Shown here: positions 17,349-25,275 of the stretch, piece after piece
How the letters are laid out: every line of letters starts with the position of its first letter
How positions within the stretch are numbered: position 1 is the stretch's first letter
Origin: an uncultured Clostridia bacterium
GTDB lineage: Bacteria; Bacillota; Clostridia; Oscillospirales; CAG-272
DNA length: 64,000 nt
NCBI GenBank assembly: GCA_947631765.1
Contig: CANRMP010000001.1
Coordinates: forward strand, 62,001-126,000
Direction: 5' to 3'
Notes under the pieces: model-generated
Databases searched by the model: none
The model's input: the letters and a program-made list of their open reading frames with translations, nothing else
Told to the model about the DNA's origin: nothing
Program-made: the position numbers and the translations under genes

Positions 17349-17391
17349 CACTTACGAAGCTTGAATCAATCGGGCTTCGTAAGTGCTTTTT
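17349..17391 (+). terminator. intrinsic terminator behind the frameshifted membrane protein
   Basis: Perfect 12-bp stem CACTTACGAAGC/GCTTCGTAAGTG (17349-17360, 17374-17385), 13-base loop, then CTTTTT. Confidence 0.85.
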
Positions 17392-17437
17392 GACGAATAG
17401 GGAAAAATGTCCGCAAAAACGAGCGAAAAAATAAAAA

Positions 17438-17542
17438 TCACCCTTTCGGGTGACAAAATTAAAAAATTGTCCGCGGAGCGGACACAACGCAATAATTGGG
17501 CGCGGCCCATATCATTTGCCAAGCCGCGCTACGCGCGGCGGG
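17438..17542. repeat. cluster of short palindromes between terminator and tRNA-Gln
   Basis: Three separate hairpins in about 100 bases: CACCCTTTCGGGTG, TGTCCGCGGAGCGGACA and GCCGCGCTACGCGCGGC. The last is close in sequence to the gap terminator stem at 14169-14189. No gene is supported from 17392 to 17553. Confidence 0.6.
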
Positions 17543-17553
17543 CAAACATCGTT

Positions 17554-17587
17554 GAACAAGGCGTTTGCAAAAGCAAACGCCTTGTTC
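17554..17587 (-). terminator. perfect 15-bp hairpin abutting the tRNA-Gln CCA
   Basis: GAACAAGGCGTTTGC-AAAA-GCAAACGCCTTGTTC occupies the 34 bases immediately beyond the encoded CCA of tRNA-Gln (minus strand), with no spacer. There is no T-tract, so it may be a processing or 3'-protection stem instead of a classical terminator. Confidence 0.55.
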
Positions 17588-17661
17588 TGGCTGGGGAATA
17601 GGGATTCGAACCCCAACAAACAGATTCAGAATCTGTCGTGCTGCCGTTACACAATTCCCCA
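17588..17661 (-). tRNA. tRNA-Gln (anticodon CUG)
   Basis: Cloverleaf on the minus strand: acceptor UGGGGAA/UUCCCCA (U1-A72, as is usual for tRNA-Gln), anticodon stem ACAGA/UCUGU around UUCUGAA (anticodon CUG), T-arm UGGGG/CCCUA with UUCGAAU, discriminator G and encoded CCA. Confidence 0.93.
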
Positions 17662-17791
17662 AAAGTATCACGCGCTTTGAATTATAGCAGATATAAATCG
17701 TTTTGTCAACAGTTTTGGAAAAGTTTTTTTAATTTCCGAAATATATTTTTTTCGCGCTAAGGAAAAATATTCGTGAAATTTAAAAAAAGTG

Positions 17792-17820
17792 TTGATATAT
17801 TCGCCTTTTCAATATATAAT
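17792..17820 (+). promoter_or_regulatory. sigma-A promoter upstream of murD
   Basis: TTGATA (17792-17797) and TATAAT (17815-17820), 17-base spacer. The leader then carries a hairpin GCTCGGCGTTTGCCGAGC at about 17833-17850, before murD at 17904. Confidence 0.75.
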
Positions 17821-17903
17821 TATACTGTTACCGCTCGGCGTTTGCCGAGCAAAGGTTCTTATTCTAAGCTTATATAAGCTTTATTATTTTCGGCAGGTGT
17901 TTT

Positions 17904-19268
17904 ATGGTGTATTCCGATAAACTTAAAAACATGGTATGTAATAAAAGGGTCGCGGTGCTGGGAGTGGGCGTTTCCAACAGACCGCTAATAGATATGCTGC
18001 TTAAATTTAACGCCGATGTTGTAGTTCACGATATGAAAAGCGCCGAGAAGCTCGGAAAAACGTATTCCGAGCTTACCGATAAGGGCGTAAAATTCAGCCT
18101 CGGTCCCGATTATCTTGAAAATATCGAGGCGGACGTGATTTTCCGCTCTCCCGGCATAAGACCCGACTCGGCGGGAATTTTAAGGGCAGTCGGTAAGGGC
18201 GCTAATATCACCTCCGAAATGCAGGTGTTTTTCGAGCTTTGTCCGGCAACAATTATTGCAATTACCGGAAGCGACGGAAAGACTACTACCACAACGCTTG
18301 TTTCAAAGCTGCTTGAAGAGGCGGGGAAAAAGGTATATCTCGGCGGAAACATCGGAAGACCCCTTCTCCCTCTTGCAGACGAAATGACAAAAGACGATTT
18401 TGCGGTTGTTGAGCTTTCTTCATTCCAGCTTCAAACCATGACAAAATCACCGCATGTGGCGATTATTACAAATATTTCACCCAACCACCTTGATTGGCAT
18501 ATCGGCATGGAGGAGTATATCCTTGCAAAGAAAAACATATTGCGCTATCAAACAAAAAACGATATCGCGGTGCTGAACGCCGAAAACGAGATAACAAGTC
18601 GGCTTGCAAAGGACGCCAAGGGCGGTGTGCTCCTTTTCTCTTCCAAAAATGAGGCAAACGTCTGCATAAAGGACGGATATATCTGCTTTAATGACGAAAG
18701 GGTAATAGAAGTCGGGGATATAATTCTTCCGGGACGTCACAATGTTGAAAATTATATGGCGGCTATTGCGGCGACAAGAAGCTATGTAAATTCCGACGCA
18801 GTAAAAAAGGTGGCTGAAAGCTTTAAGGGAGTCGAGCATCGGTGCGAATTTGTAAGAGAGCTTGACATGGTTAAGTATTACAACAGCTCCATCGATTCGA
18901 GCCCCACAAGAACAATGGCAGCGCTTGGTAATTTTAGGGAGAGGGTCATTCTGCTTTGCGGAGGTTATGACAAGCACCTTGACTACACGCCGCTCGGACC
19001 GTCAATGTGCCGCGGCGCAAAGGCGGTGATAGTCACCGGCGCGACTAAGGAAAAAATAAAGACCGCGCTTTTGACCTGCCCCGAATACGACAAAAACAAA
19101 ACCGCGCTTTACGAGGCGGCAGATTACGGGGAAGCGGTCATTTTAGCTCACAAAATCGCAAAGCCGGGAGACATAGTTCTGCTTTCTCCCGCAAGCGCCA
19201 GCTTTGACTGCTTTGAGAATTTTACGGAGCGGGGAAATTTCTTTAAGAAGAAAGTAAACGAGCTTTGA
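17904..19268 (+). CDS. murD: UDP-N-acetylmuramoyl-L-alanine--D-glutamate ligase
   Basis: Mur ligase of 454 residues adding D-Glu to UDP-MurNAc-L-Ala in cytosolic peptidoglycan precursor synthesis. The N-terminal Rossmann domain has VAVLGVGVSNRPLIDML; the central ATPase P-loop is ITGSDGKTTTTTL near residue 122; NISPNHLDWH is the Mur-family Mg/substrate motif; the C-terminal domain carries YNSSIDSSPTRTMAAL and LSPASASFD. It is encoded away from other mur genes. The next gene follows after 63 bases and may be co-transcribed. Confidence 0.95.
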   Translation: MVYSDKLKNMVCNKRVAVLGVGVSNRPLIDMLLKFNADVVVHDMKSAEKLGKTYSELTDKGVKFSLGPDYLENIEADVIFRSPGIRPDSAGILRAVGKGANITSEMQVFFELCPATIIAITGSDGKTTTTTLVSKLLEEAGKKVYLGGNIGRPLLPLADEMTKDDFAVVELSSFQLQTMTKSPHVAIITNISPNHLDWHIGMEEYILAKKNILRYQTKNDIAVLNAENEITSRLAKDAKGGVLLFSSKNEANVCIKDGYICFNDERVIEVGDIILPGRHNVENYMAAIAATRSYVNSDAVKKVAESFKGVEHRCEFVRELDMVKYYNSSIDSSPTRTMAALGNFRERVILLCGGYDKHLDYTPLGPSMCRGAKAVIVTGATKEKIKTALLTCPEYDKNKTALYEAADYGEAVILAHKIAKPGDIVLLSPASASFDCFENFTERGNFFKKKVNEL

Positions 19269-19331
19269 AATTAAAAAAAATAAACGTTTTATGCGGCAAA
19301 ACCGCCGACCTAACATTTCAGGAGATATAAA

Positions 19332-20579
19332 ATGAATTTTTCCGAAAAAATAATAAATCTAACGGAAAGCGCCGAAAAACAGCTTTCCTCCCGTTTTGAG
19401 GAGATAGGCAAAACAGCCTTCTTAAACACAAAAAAAGTACTTTCGGCTTTTGCCGACAACCGCGTGTCAGAGGCGATGTTTGCCGGAACCACAGGCTACG
19501 GCTATGACGATCGGGGCAGGGACACCCTTGACAAAATATATGCGCAGGTGTTTTCGGCTGAGGACGCATTTGTAAGGCACAGTATAGTAAACGGTACCCA
19601 TGCGCTGACAATAGCGCTTTTCGGGCTTTTGCGCCCGGGCGACGTGATGCTCTCAGTCACGGGCAAGCCTTATGACACTCTTGACAAGGTTATAGGAATT
19701 GAGAAAAAGACGGGAGAGGGCTCGCTTGCCGATTTCGGAATAGCTTACAGGCAAATTGACTTTACCCCGGAGGGGGATATAGACTTTGAGGGAATAGAAA
19801 AGGCGCTCACCCCCGAGGTTAGGGTTGTGTTTATTCAGCGCTCAAAGGGATATGCAAACAGAAAAACCCTTTCGGTTGACGAGATAGGGAGAGTAGTGAA
19901 GCTTGTGCGCCGCCTTTCCGACGCCTTTGTAATGGTGGATAACTGTTATGGGGAATTTTGCGAGGAAAGGGAACCCACCGCCGTGGGCGCCGATCTTATC
20001 GTCGGCTCGCTTATCAAAAATCCGGGCGGCGGAATGGCGGAGAGCGGCGGTTATGTTGCAGGAACCAAGGAAGCGGTAAGGCTTGCGTCCTATCGTCTGA
20101 CAAGCGTGGGAACAGGGCTTGAGGTCGGAGCAAGTCTGAATCAGAACAGAAATCTTTACAAAGGCTTTTTCTACGCTCCTCACACAGTAGCGGAGGCGCA
20201 AAAAACCGCACTGCTTGCTGCATATATTTTCGAAAAGCTCGGATATGACGTGGAGCCTTCGTACACCGATAAAAGATACGATATAATTCAGGCGGTAAGG
20301 CTCGGGAGCGAGGAGGCAATGCGCGCCTTCTGCAAGGGAATACAGAGCGGCTCGCCGGTCGATTCCTTTGTCACACCCGAGCCATGGGACATGCCCGGAT
20401 ATTCGGATAAAGTGATAATGGCGGCGGGAGCCTTTGTGCAGGGAGCTTCAATAGAGCTTTCCGCAGACGGTCCCATTCGCCCGCCTTATACAATATTCTT
20501 CCAGGGCGGACTGACTTATGAAAGCGGAAAAATAGGAATAATGAGCGCGGCGGAGCAGGTCGCCGCCCTGAAAAGGTGA
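19332..20579 (+). CDS. methionine gamma-lyase family PLP enzyme (YnbB / aluminium-resistance type)
   Basis: PLP-dependent protein of 415 residues of the family annotated as aluminium resistance or methionine gamma-lyase-like (YnbB in Bacillus). Features: AGTTGYGYDDRGRDTLDKIY, NGTHALTIALFGLLRPGD, the aspartate block VMVDNCYGEF, and the PLP lysine in GSLIKNPGGGMAESGGY. Similarity to cystathionine gamma-synthase-type enzymes supports a C-S lyase or related reaction, but the in vivo substrate is not settled. An AGGAGA site lies seven bases before the ATG. Confidence 0.88.
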   Translation: MNFSEKIINLTESAEKQLSSRFEEIGKTAFLNTKKVLSAFADNRVSEAMFAGTTGYGYDDRGRDTLDKIYAQVFSAEDAFVRHSIVNGTHALTIALFGLLRPGDVMLSVTGKPYDTLDKVIGIEKKTGEGSLADFGIAYRQIDFTPEGDIDFEGIEKALTPEVRVVFIQRSKGYANRKTLSVDEIGRVVKLVRRLSDAFVMVDNCYGEFCEEREPTAVGADLIVGSLIKNPGGGMAESGGYVAGTKEAVRLASYRLTSVGTGLEVGASLNQNRNLYKGFFYAPHTVAEAQKTALLAAYIFEKLGYDVEPSYTDKRYDIIQAVRLGSEEAMRAFCKGIQSGSPVDSFVTPEPWDMPGYSDKVIMAAGAFVQGASIELSADGPIRPPYTIFFQGGLTYESGKIGIMSAAEQVAALKR

Positions 20580-20613
20580 ATTTGTCCCGTTTTGCGGCAG
20601 GCTTTAAGCGCTC

Positions 20614-21180
20614 TTATTCGAGCCCGAAATAATTAAGTATTCCTTCGTAAATACCGGTTGCAAAAAGCTCCGGCTGCTCGGACATGAGCGTTGCCTCCGC
20701 GGCGTTTGTTATAAATCCGAGCTCTACAAGGGTTGCGGGCATTGCGGTTCTGCGAAGTACATAAAGCGTGGGTCGCTCAAACACGCCTCTTGAGGGTATT
20801 TTGGTGTACTCGACAAGCCCTTCGAGAATATTTTCCGCAAGTCCGTAAGCCTTGCTGTCAAAGCTGTAAACGTACGCTTCGCTGCCGGTTGCCGTGGGAA
20901 TTGTGGAAGCGTTTGTGTGAAGGCTTATAAAGTAATCTGCACCCCAGCTGTTTGCGGCGTTTACCCTTGCGGCAAGGCTTTCGCTGTTGCTGTTTCCGAG
21001 TATTTCATTCGGGTCGTTTCTTGACAGCCTGACCTCAAAATTCGGGTTTTGTCGCAAAAGCTCCGCGGTCTGCACCCCTATTTCGTACACAATATCCTGT
21101 TCACGCAGTCCGTTGCCCTCCGCTCCCGCATTGGGATTGCCGGGATTGTGTCCCTGATCGATAAATATTTTTATAGCCAT
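20614..21180 (-). CDS. N-acetylmuramoyl-L-alanine amidase (Amidase_3)
   Basis: Zinc amidase of 188 residues cleaving the MurNAc-L-Ala bond of peptidoglycan. The Amidase_3 zinc ligands are visible: His in IFIDQGHNPGNPNAG, Glu in EQDIVYEIG and His in DYFISLHTNAS, with the catalytic Glu in PATLVELGFITN. There is no signal peptide and no wall-binding domain, so secretion may be non-classical, or the enzyme acts on mother-cell lysis or spore cortex as CwlC/CwlD relatives do. It converges on the PLP gene and diverges from the TtcA-like gene. Confidence 0.92.
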   Translation of the reverse strand: MAIKIFIDQGHNPGNPNAGAEGNGLREQDIVYEIGVQTAELLRQNPNFEVRLSRNDPNEILGNSNSESLAARVNAANSWGADYFISLHTNASTIPTATGSEAYVYSFDSKAYGLAENILEGLVEYTKIPSRGVFERPTLYVLRRTAMPATLVELGFITNAAEATLMSEQPELFATGIYEGILNYFGLE

Positions 21181-21208
21181 AAAAAATGTACCTCTCTTTT
21201 TTATTATA

Positions 21209-21237
21209 ATTTTATGTTGACCTTTTAAAATTGTCAG
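21209..21237 (-). promoter_or_regulatory. sigma-A promoter for the amidase
   Basis: On the minus strand CTGACA (21232-21237) and TAAAAT (21209-21214) have a 17-base spacer. A possible divergent promoter for the next gene (TTGACC at 21217, TATTTT at 21241) overlaps it. Confidence 0.65.
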
Positions 21238-21273
21238 TGATATTTTAAGGTCGAATATTTTTGAGGATGTAAC

Positions 21274-21999
21274 GTGGATATTATTAACGCCCGCAGAATG
21301 CTTTCGTTTATCAGAAGAGCAGTCGACGAATATTGTATGATTGAAGAAGGAGATAAAATTGCCGTCGGAGTATCCGGAGGCAAGGATTCGCTTGCCCTGC
21401 TTACGGGACTTTGGAATCTTCAGATGTTTTATCCGAAAAGCTTTGAGCTATGCGCCATTACTGTCGATATGGGCTTTGAAGGCACGGATTTTTCGACGAT
21501 TGAGGCTTTTTGCGGGGAGCTTGAAATAGAATATAAAATAGTGAAAACCGATCTTGCAAGGATTATTTTCGACGTAAGAAAGGAGTCCAATCCCTGCTCC
21601 CTGTGCGCAAAAATGCGGCGAGGGATACTTCATGACAACATTAAGCAAATGGGGTGCAACAAAATTGCACTCGGGCATCACTTTGATGACGTTGTCGACA
21701 CCTTCATGTTAAATCTTTTTAATGAAGGAAGGCTCGGTACCTTCAGTCCGGTCACCTACCTTTCCCGCAAGGATATCACCCTGATAAGACCGCTTATTTT
21801 TGCTCCCGAGAAGGATATTGAATATTTTGCGCGGCAAAATCGCCTGCCGGTTGTAAAAAGTCCTTGCCCCGAGGATAAGCATACCGACAGGGAAAATATA
21901 AAGCGGCTGTTGTCGACTCTTGAAAGAAACAACAAAGGGCTCCGCCACAGAATATTTGTGGCGATTAAAAAAGAGGGACTTAACGGTTACAAGCTGTAA
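21274..21999 (+). CDS. TtcA-type PP-loop ATPase (tRNA thiolation-like)
   Basis: PP-loop protein of 241 residues related to TtcA, which makes 2-thiocytidine-32 in tRNA. The ATP pyrophosphatase loop is VGVSGGKDSLALL (about 32-44); CSLCAKMRRG supplies the CxxC expected to hold an Fe-S cluster, a third Cys is in KSPCPEDKHTDR, and the partner motif is LGHHFDDVVDTF. A related clade adenylates and thiolates other tRNA positions, so the exact target is inference. It starts with GTG at 21274. Confidence 0.85.
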   Translation: MDIINARRMLSFIRRAVDEYCMIEEGDKIAVGVSGGKDSLALLTGLWNLQMFYPKSFELCAITVDMGFEGTDFSTIEAFCGELEIEYKIVKTDLARIIFDVRKESNPCSLCAKMRRGILHDNIKQMGCNKIALGHHFDDVVDTFMLNLFNEGRLGTFSPVTYLSRKDITLIRPLIFAPEKDIEYFARQNRLPVVKSPCPEDKHTDRENIKRLLSTLERNNKGLRHRIFVAIKKEGLNGYKL

Positions 22000-22119
22000 A
22001 ACGGCAAAGCGCAAAACAGCGACCGCGCGTTAAATACTTGAATTTTCGAAGATTTTGCCCGCACGGCATTAATTGTCAACAAAAGAAAAATAAAAAATTA
22101 AAAAAATATCACAAAAACA

Positions 22120-22148
22120 TTGACAAAATATTAATAGTGTGCTATCAT
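22120..22148 (+). promoter_or_regulatory. sigma-A promoter for the small membrane protein
   Basis: TTGACA (22120-22125) and TATCAT (22143-22148) with a 17-base spacer. Confidence 0.8.
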
Positions 22149-22177
22149 ATGCTCATTAAAAACGGGGATGTGATTAT

Positions 22178-22333
22178 TTGACGGGAATTTTTATCTCATA
22201 TATTCTTTCGGATACCTTTGTCTTAATAATGCTTATTCTTTCGGCGTCGGTGCTTGCGGTTATCTCTTTTGTGGTCGGCTTGCTGATAAAGAGAAAAAGG
22301 CGGGAATTATTCTTTGCGAAGGAGCAAAGCTGA
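22178..22333 (+). CDS. 51-residue single-pass membrane protein
   Basis: Small open frame from TTG 22178 to TGA 22333 behind a good promoter and a GGGG-containing leader. It reads MTGIFISYILSDTFVLIMLI followed by LSASVLAVISFVVGLLI and a basic tail KRKRRELFF, which is one transmembrane helix (possibly two short ones) with a positive cytosolic end. The TTG overlaps the stop of a micro-frame GTG-ATT-ATT-TGA. No family is recognised; promoter, hydrophobicity and basic stop-transfer tail are the support. Confidence 0.5.
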   Translation: MTGIFISYILSDTFVLIMLILSASVLAVISFVVGLLIKRKRRELFFAKEQS

Positions 22334-22455
22334 TTTTTTGTCCGCATCATGCCTAAAACAAGGTTTTATGAGCTTGAGCCTTTATTTGCTTTTGTCCGAA
22401 AAGTGACTTTTATGTAAATTCGACACATGCGAGGCGGTTTATTGCCCGACTCTTA

Positions 22456-22484
22456 TTGACAAAAATAAAATCTTGTGATAAAAT
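22456..22484 (+). promoter_or_regulatory. sigma-A promoter for the lipoprotein-VTC-DUF4956 cluster
   Basis: TTGACA (22456-22461) and TAAAAT (22479-22484), 17-base spacer, 60 bases before the lipoprotein start. Confidence 0.8.
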
Positions 22485-22543
22485 ATTTCATATGTATAAT
22501 TCGTGTGCGCTTATTGTTTGTAAAATACTAAAAGGCTGATAAT

Positions 22544-23596
22544 ATGAAAAAAATTATTTTGATTATACTTGCACTCTCACTTATCCTTGCGTGTTCCTGC
22601 AAGGATGCAGAGCAAAACGAAAATACCACCGAAAGCACCACGGAGTCTTCAAATATGGGTGAAGCGCTCGATCCTGACCCCTCGGTGACAACCTCAACCG
22701 ATAATACACCTACCGACCCCGACAAGGAGGGCGAAAACCTGCCGACTCCCGAAGAGCGGGCAAATGCATACGGTCTTCTTTTGACGGCGCTGATTAACGC
22801 AATCTCGGGGAACGCCGCAAATGTCGGGCTTGAGGCAAACTACGGCGCCGCAGATTCCGAAGGATACAGTGAAAATTACAGGTACAGCGAGCTTGCGAAA
22901 GGCAATATTGCGATTCTTTCCGATAATGAAGGTTTTGAGTTTGAGATTGTCGGCAATTCGGGCAGCTCTTCCTCCGAGGAGGTCGAGAATGTTGAGTATA
23001 TTTACAAAGACGGCTGGCTGTACAGCTCTGCAAGCAAGGCGGGCAACACAACGCTGAAAAAGACAGAGGTAAGCCCCGAAGACTTGGGATTTACTCCGAG
23101 CAGTGACACGACGATAAATCCCGGGGAGATTTTAGGATTTCTTCCCGACCTTTCACAGATAACTCTGTTTTCTTCGATTAGTGTAACGCAAGACGAAAAC
23201 GGCACCCTGCTTGTCTTTACCGATGTGGATTCCGACGCGATAAACGGATTTCTGCTCACCCTTCTTGACCTTGCGAGTCAGCAGGACGGCTCATTGACCG
23301 AAGGAGCGCTTGATACCGAGGTTTTGAGTATGCTTCGAACCTTGATTGAGTCGGGTGTGGCAACCTATGACCTTACTTTGACCGCGCAAATTGACAGTGA
23401 AGAGAATATCCAAAGTCTGAGCATTGATTTTGCGCTTAAAGTATCCGAGGCTGCTCTTATGGGCTGTGCGGTATCGATTAGCTTCAATGATACCGAGTCT
23501 TTGCAAATAGAAGTGCCCTCAAACGCGGATGAATATACCGAATATCCGTATGAAGAATTTATGGAGGACTTTGCCGGTCTGCCCGTGCTCGGCTGA
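22544..23596 (+). CDS. large secreted lipoprotein of unknown function
   Basis: Lipoprotein of 350 residues: signal sequence MKKIILIILALSLILAC with lipobox ILAC and lipidated Cys17, then an acidic Thr/Ser/Pro-rich linker to about residue 70, then a folded domain with repeated beta-strand patterns (VEYIYKDGWLYSSASKAG, LLVFTDVDSDAING). The linear order resembles Gram-positive lipoproteins that measure or carry a ligand, such as LolA/LppX-like or DUF6612-type folds, but I cannot assign it. It begins a same-strand cluster with a VTC-domain protein and a DUF4956 protein, 56 bases away. Confidence 0.8.
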   Translation: MKKIILIILALSLILACSCKDAEQNENTTESTTESSNMGEALDPDPSVTTSTDNTPTDPDKEGENLPTPEERANAYGLLLTALINAISGNAANVGLEANYGAADSEGYSENYRYSELAKGNIAILSDNEGFEFEIVGNSGSSSSEEVENVEYIYKDGWLYSSASKAGNTTLKKTEVSPEDLGFTPSSDTTINPGEILGFLPDLSQITLFSSISVTQDENGTLLVFTDVDSDAINGFLLTLLDLASQQDGSLTEGALDTEVLSMLRTLIESGVATYDLTLTAQIDSEENIQSLSIDFALKVSEAALMGCAVSISFNDTESLQIEVPSNADEYTEYPYEEFMEDFAGLPVLG

Positions 23597-23652
23597 CAAA
23601 GGCGGCTTTCTCCTTTTGCAAATCCCATTACCGAAGGGAATGAACGTGTAAA

Positions 23653-24411
23653 TTGGCAGCAATTTCTGTATTTAAACGCTATGAGAAAAAATTTCTCCTT
23701 GACACTTTTCAATACCGCAAGGTTGTTGACTTTGTAAACGACTATATGGTTTTTGACAAGTACTGTGTCGGAGAACAGGTCTACGGACTTCTCAATATAT
23801 ATTTTGACACGCCCGACAATCTTCTTATCGGTCGCTCCACGGATAAGCCGCTGTACAAAGAAAAGCTGAGGCTCAGATCCTATTTTCCGCCTGAAAACAA
23901 AGACAGCAAGGTGTTTTTTGAAATCAAGCAGAAATACAAGGAGTGCGTCACTAAGAGGCGGGTCGTCATGCGGTACGGCGAGGCGCTTGAGCTTATCGAC
24001 ACTCACAAGATGCCGCACCTTGCCGACGACAGTTATATCAATGTGCAGGTGACAAAAGAAATTTGCGCGATGTTTGAAAGATACCAAGGGCTTGCTCCCT
24101 CGGTGTTTATCGCGTATGACCGCATAGCAATGTTCGGAAAAGACAATCCCGAGCTGCGAGTCACCTTTGACCGCAACATAAGAACAAGGCGGAAAAATCC
24201 GACCTTTGACTTCGGAACCGACGGGGAACAGCTGCTTCCCGAAGGAAAATACCTCATGGAAATAAAAATTCCCAATGCCATGCCCCTGTGGCTTGCAAGA
24301 TTCCTTTCCGAAAATCGAATATTCAGCACGAGCTTTTCAAAATACGGCAAGGAATATGAATATATGGTCACAAACAATCAAAACAACATAACCAAGCTAA
24401 CGGAGGATTAA
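23653..24411 (+). CDS. VTC-domain (polyphosphate polymerase-like) protein
   Basis: Cytosolic 252-residue protein with the VTC/CYTH-type tunnel fold: KRYEKKFLLDTFQYRKVVDF, VYGLLNIYFDTPDN, YKEKLRLRSY, VFFEIKQKYKECVTKRRV and YLMEIKIPNAMPLWL. The Lys/Arg and Glu residues lining the tunnel (EKK, EKLRLRSY, FEIK, KRR, MEIK) are present. Eukaryotic VTC4 makes polyphosphate from ATP; bacterial versions are mostly uncharacterised. Translation would start at TTG 23653; a GAAGGG site and a micro-frame (ATG-AAC-GTG-TAA) lie just upstream. Six bases separate it from the DUF4956 gene, so the two form a pair. Confidence 0.85.
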   Translation: MAAISVFKRYEKKFLLDTFQYRKVVDFVNDYMVFDKYCVGEQVYGLLNIYFDTPDNLLIGRSTDKPLYKEKLRLRSYFPPENKDSKVFFEIKQKYKECVTKRRVVMRYGEALELIDTHKMPHLADDSYINVQVTKEICAMFERYQGLAPSVFIAYDRIAMFGKDNPELRVTFDRNIRTRRKNPTFDFGTDGEQLLPEGKYLMEIKIPNAMPLWLARFLSENRIFSTSFSKYGKEYEYMVTNNQNNITKLTED

Positions 24412-24416
24412 CAATT

Positions 24417-25109
24417 ATGGATGTTATCATATACAACATTTTCGACTCAAATCTTCAAGTCTCGCTGATGATGCTGCTTGAAGTGCTTATCGCCACCTTT
24501 ATAATGGGCGTTTTCATGAGCCTTATTTACATATTCACCAACAGAAACGGCGATTGCTCAAGGGGACTTGCGATAACTCTTGTCGTGCTCCCGGTGGTTA
24601 TTTCAATTGTTATCTTCCTTGTTCAGGACAACTGGGCAAGAGCCTTCAGCTTGGCAGGCGCATTTTCAATAATCAGATTCAGAAGCACCCAAGGCAACCC
24701 CCGCGATCTTGCGCTTATTTTCACAACTCTTGCCGTGGGTCTTGCCTGCGGAACCGGCTACATACTTGTTGGCGTTGTGCTTGTTATATTTGTTGCGATT
24801 ATTCTTGTGCTTATCGAGCTTATCCATTTCGGCGAGCCCAAAAAGGAAAGAATGCTGCTCAGTATCACAGTTCCTGAGGATTTAAATTATGTGGGCGTTT
24901 TTGAGGAGTCGTTTAAGAAATATACGGTAAAACACAAGCTCGCAAAGGTCAAGTCAAGCAATTTCGGCACCATGTTTGTGCTCACCTTTGATATTGTAAT
25001 TAAAAAAGACGTCAATCAAAAGGAATTTCTTGACGACCTGCGCTGTCAGAACGGCAATCTCAACATTGTTTTAAGAGATTACGTGTATAATCCGGAAATT
25101 CTCGAATAA
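24417..25109 (+). CDS. DUF4956 family membrane protein
   Basis: Protein of 230 residues with four membrane helices in the first 140 residues, containing the family hallmark FSLAGAFSIIRFRSTQGNPRDLAL, and a soluble ferredoxin-like C-terminus (LLSITVPEDLNYVGVFEESF to the end). DUF4956 proteins are commonly next to VTC-domain proteins and often CotH-type kinases, suggesting a membrane channel or anchor for a phosphate-polymer system; that role is inference. The start follows an AACGGAGGAT site. A terminator follows the stop by about 40 bases. Confidence 0.85.
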   Translation: MDVIIYNIFDSNLQVSLMMLLEVLIATFIMGVFMSLIYIFTNRNGDCSRGLAITLVVLPVVISIVIFLVQDNWARAFSLAGAFSIIRFRSTQGNPRDLALIFTTLAVGLACGTGYILVGVVLVIFVAIILVLIELIHFGEPKKERMLLSITVPEDLNYVGVFEESFKKYTVKHKLAKVKSSNFGTMFVLTFDIVIKKDVNQKEFLDDLRCQNGNLNIVLRDYVYNPEILE

Positions 25110-25151
25110 TTTTCCGCGCATTTCTTTTATAACCATATAAGAGGTACAAAA

Positions 25152-25203
25152 GGGCGGCGCAAAAAAGCCGATATTCAAAAAGCTTTTTTCGCGCCCGTTT
25201 TTG
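25152..25203 (+). terminator. intrinsic terminator after the DUF4956 gene
   Basis: GGGCGGCGCAAAAAAGC pairs with GCTTTTTTCGCGCCC (two bulges), followed by GTTTTTG. It overlaps the earliest TTG of the next frame (25201), which argues for a later cyclophilin start. Confidence 0.75.
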
Positions 25204-25275
25204 TTCGTTTTTTCGGCATATTACATATTTTATTTAAAAAACAAACTAAAGAAAGGTTCCCCGCCAAGGGAAAAA

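Noticed and set aside
17332..17553. Small frames in the palindrome cluster before tRNA-Gln
   Set aside because: They are short and GC-palindromic and overlap the terminator hairpins.
23365..24087. 240-codon frame antisense to the lipoprotein and VTC genes
   Set aside because: It spans two real genes and the intergenic region, without start or domain support.
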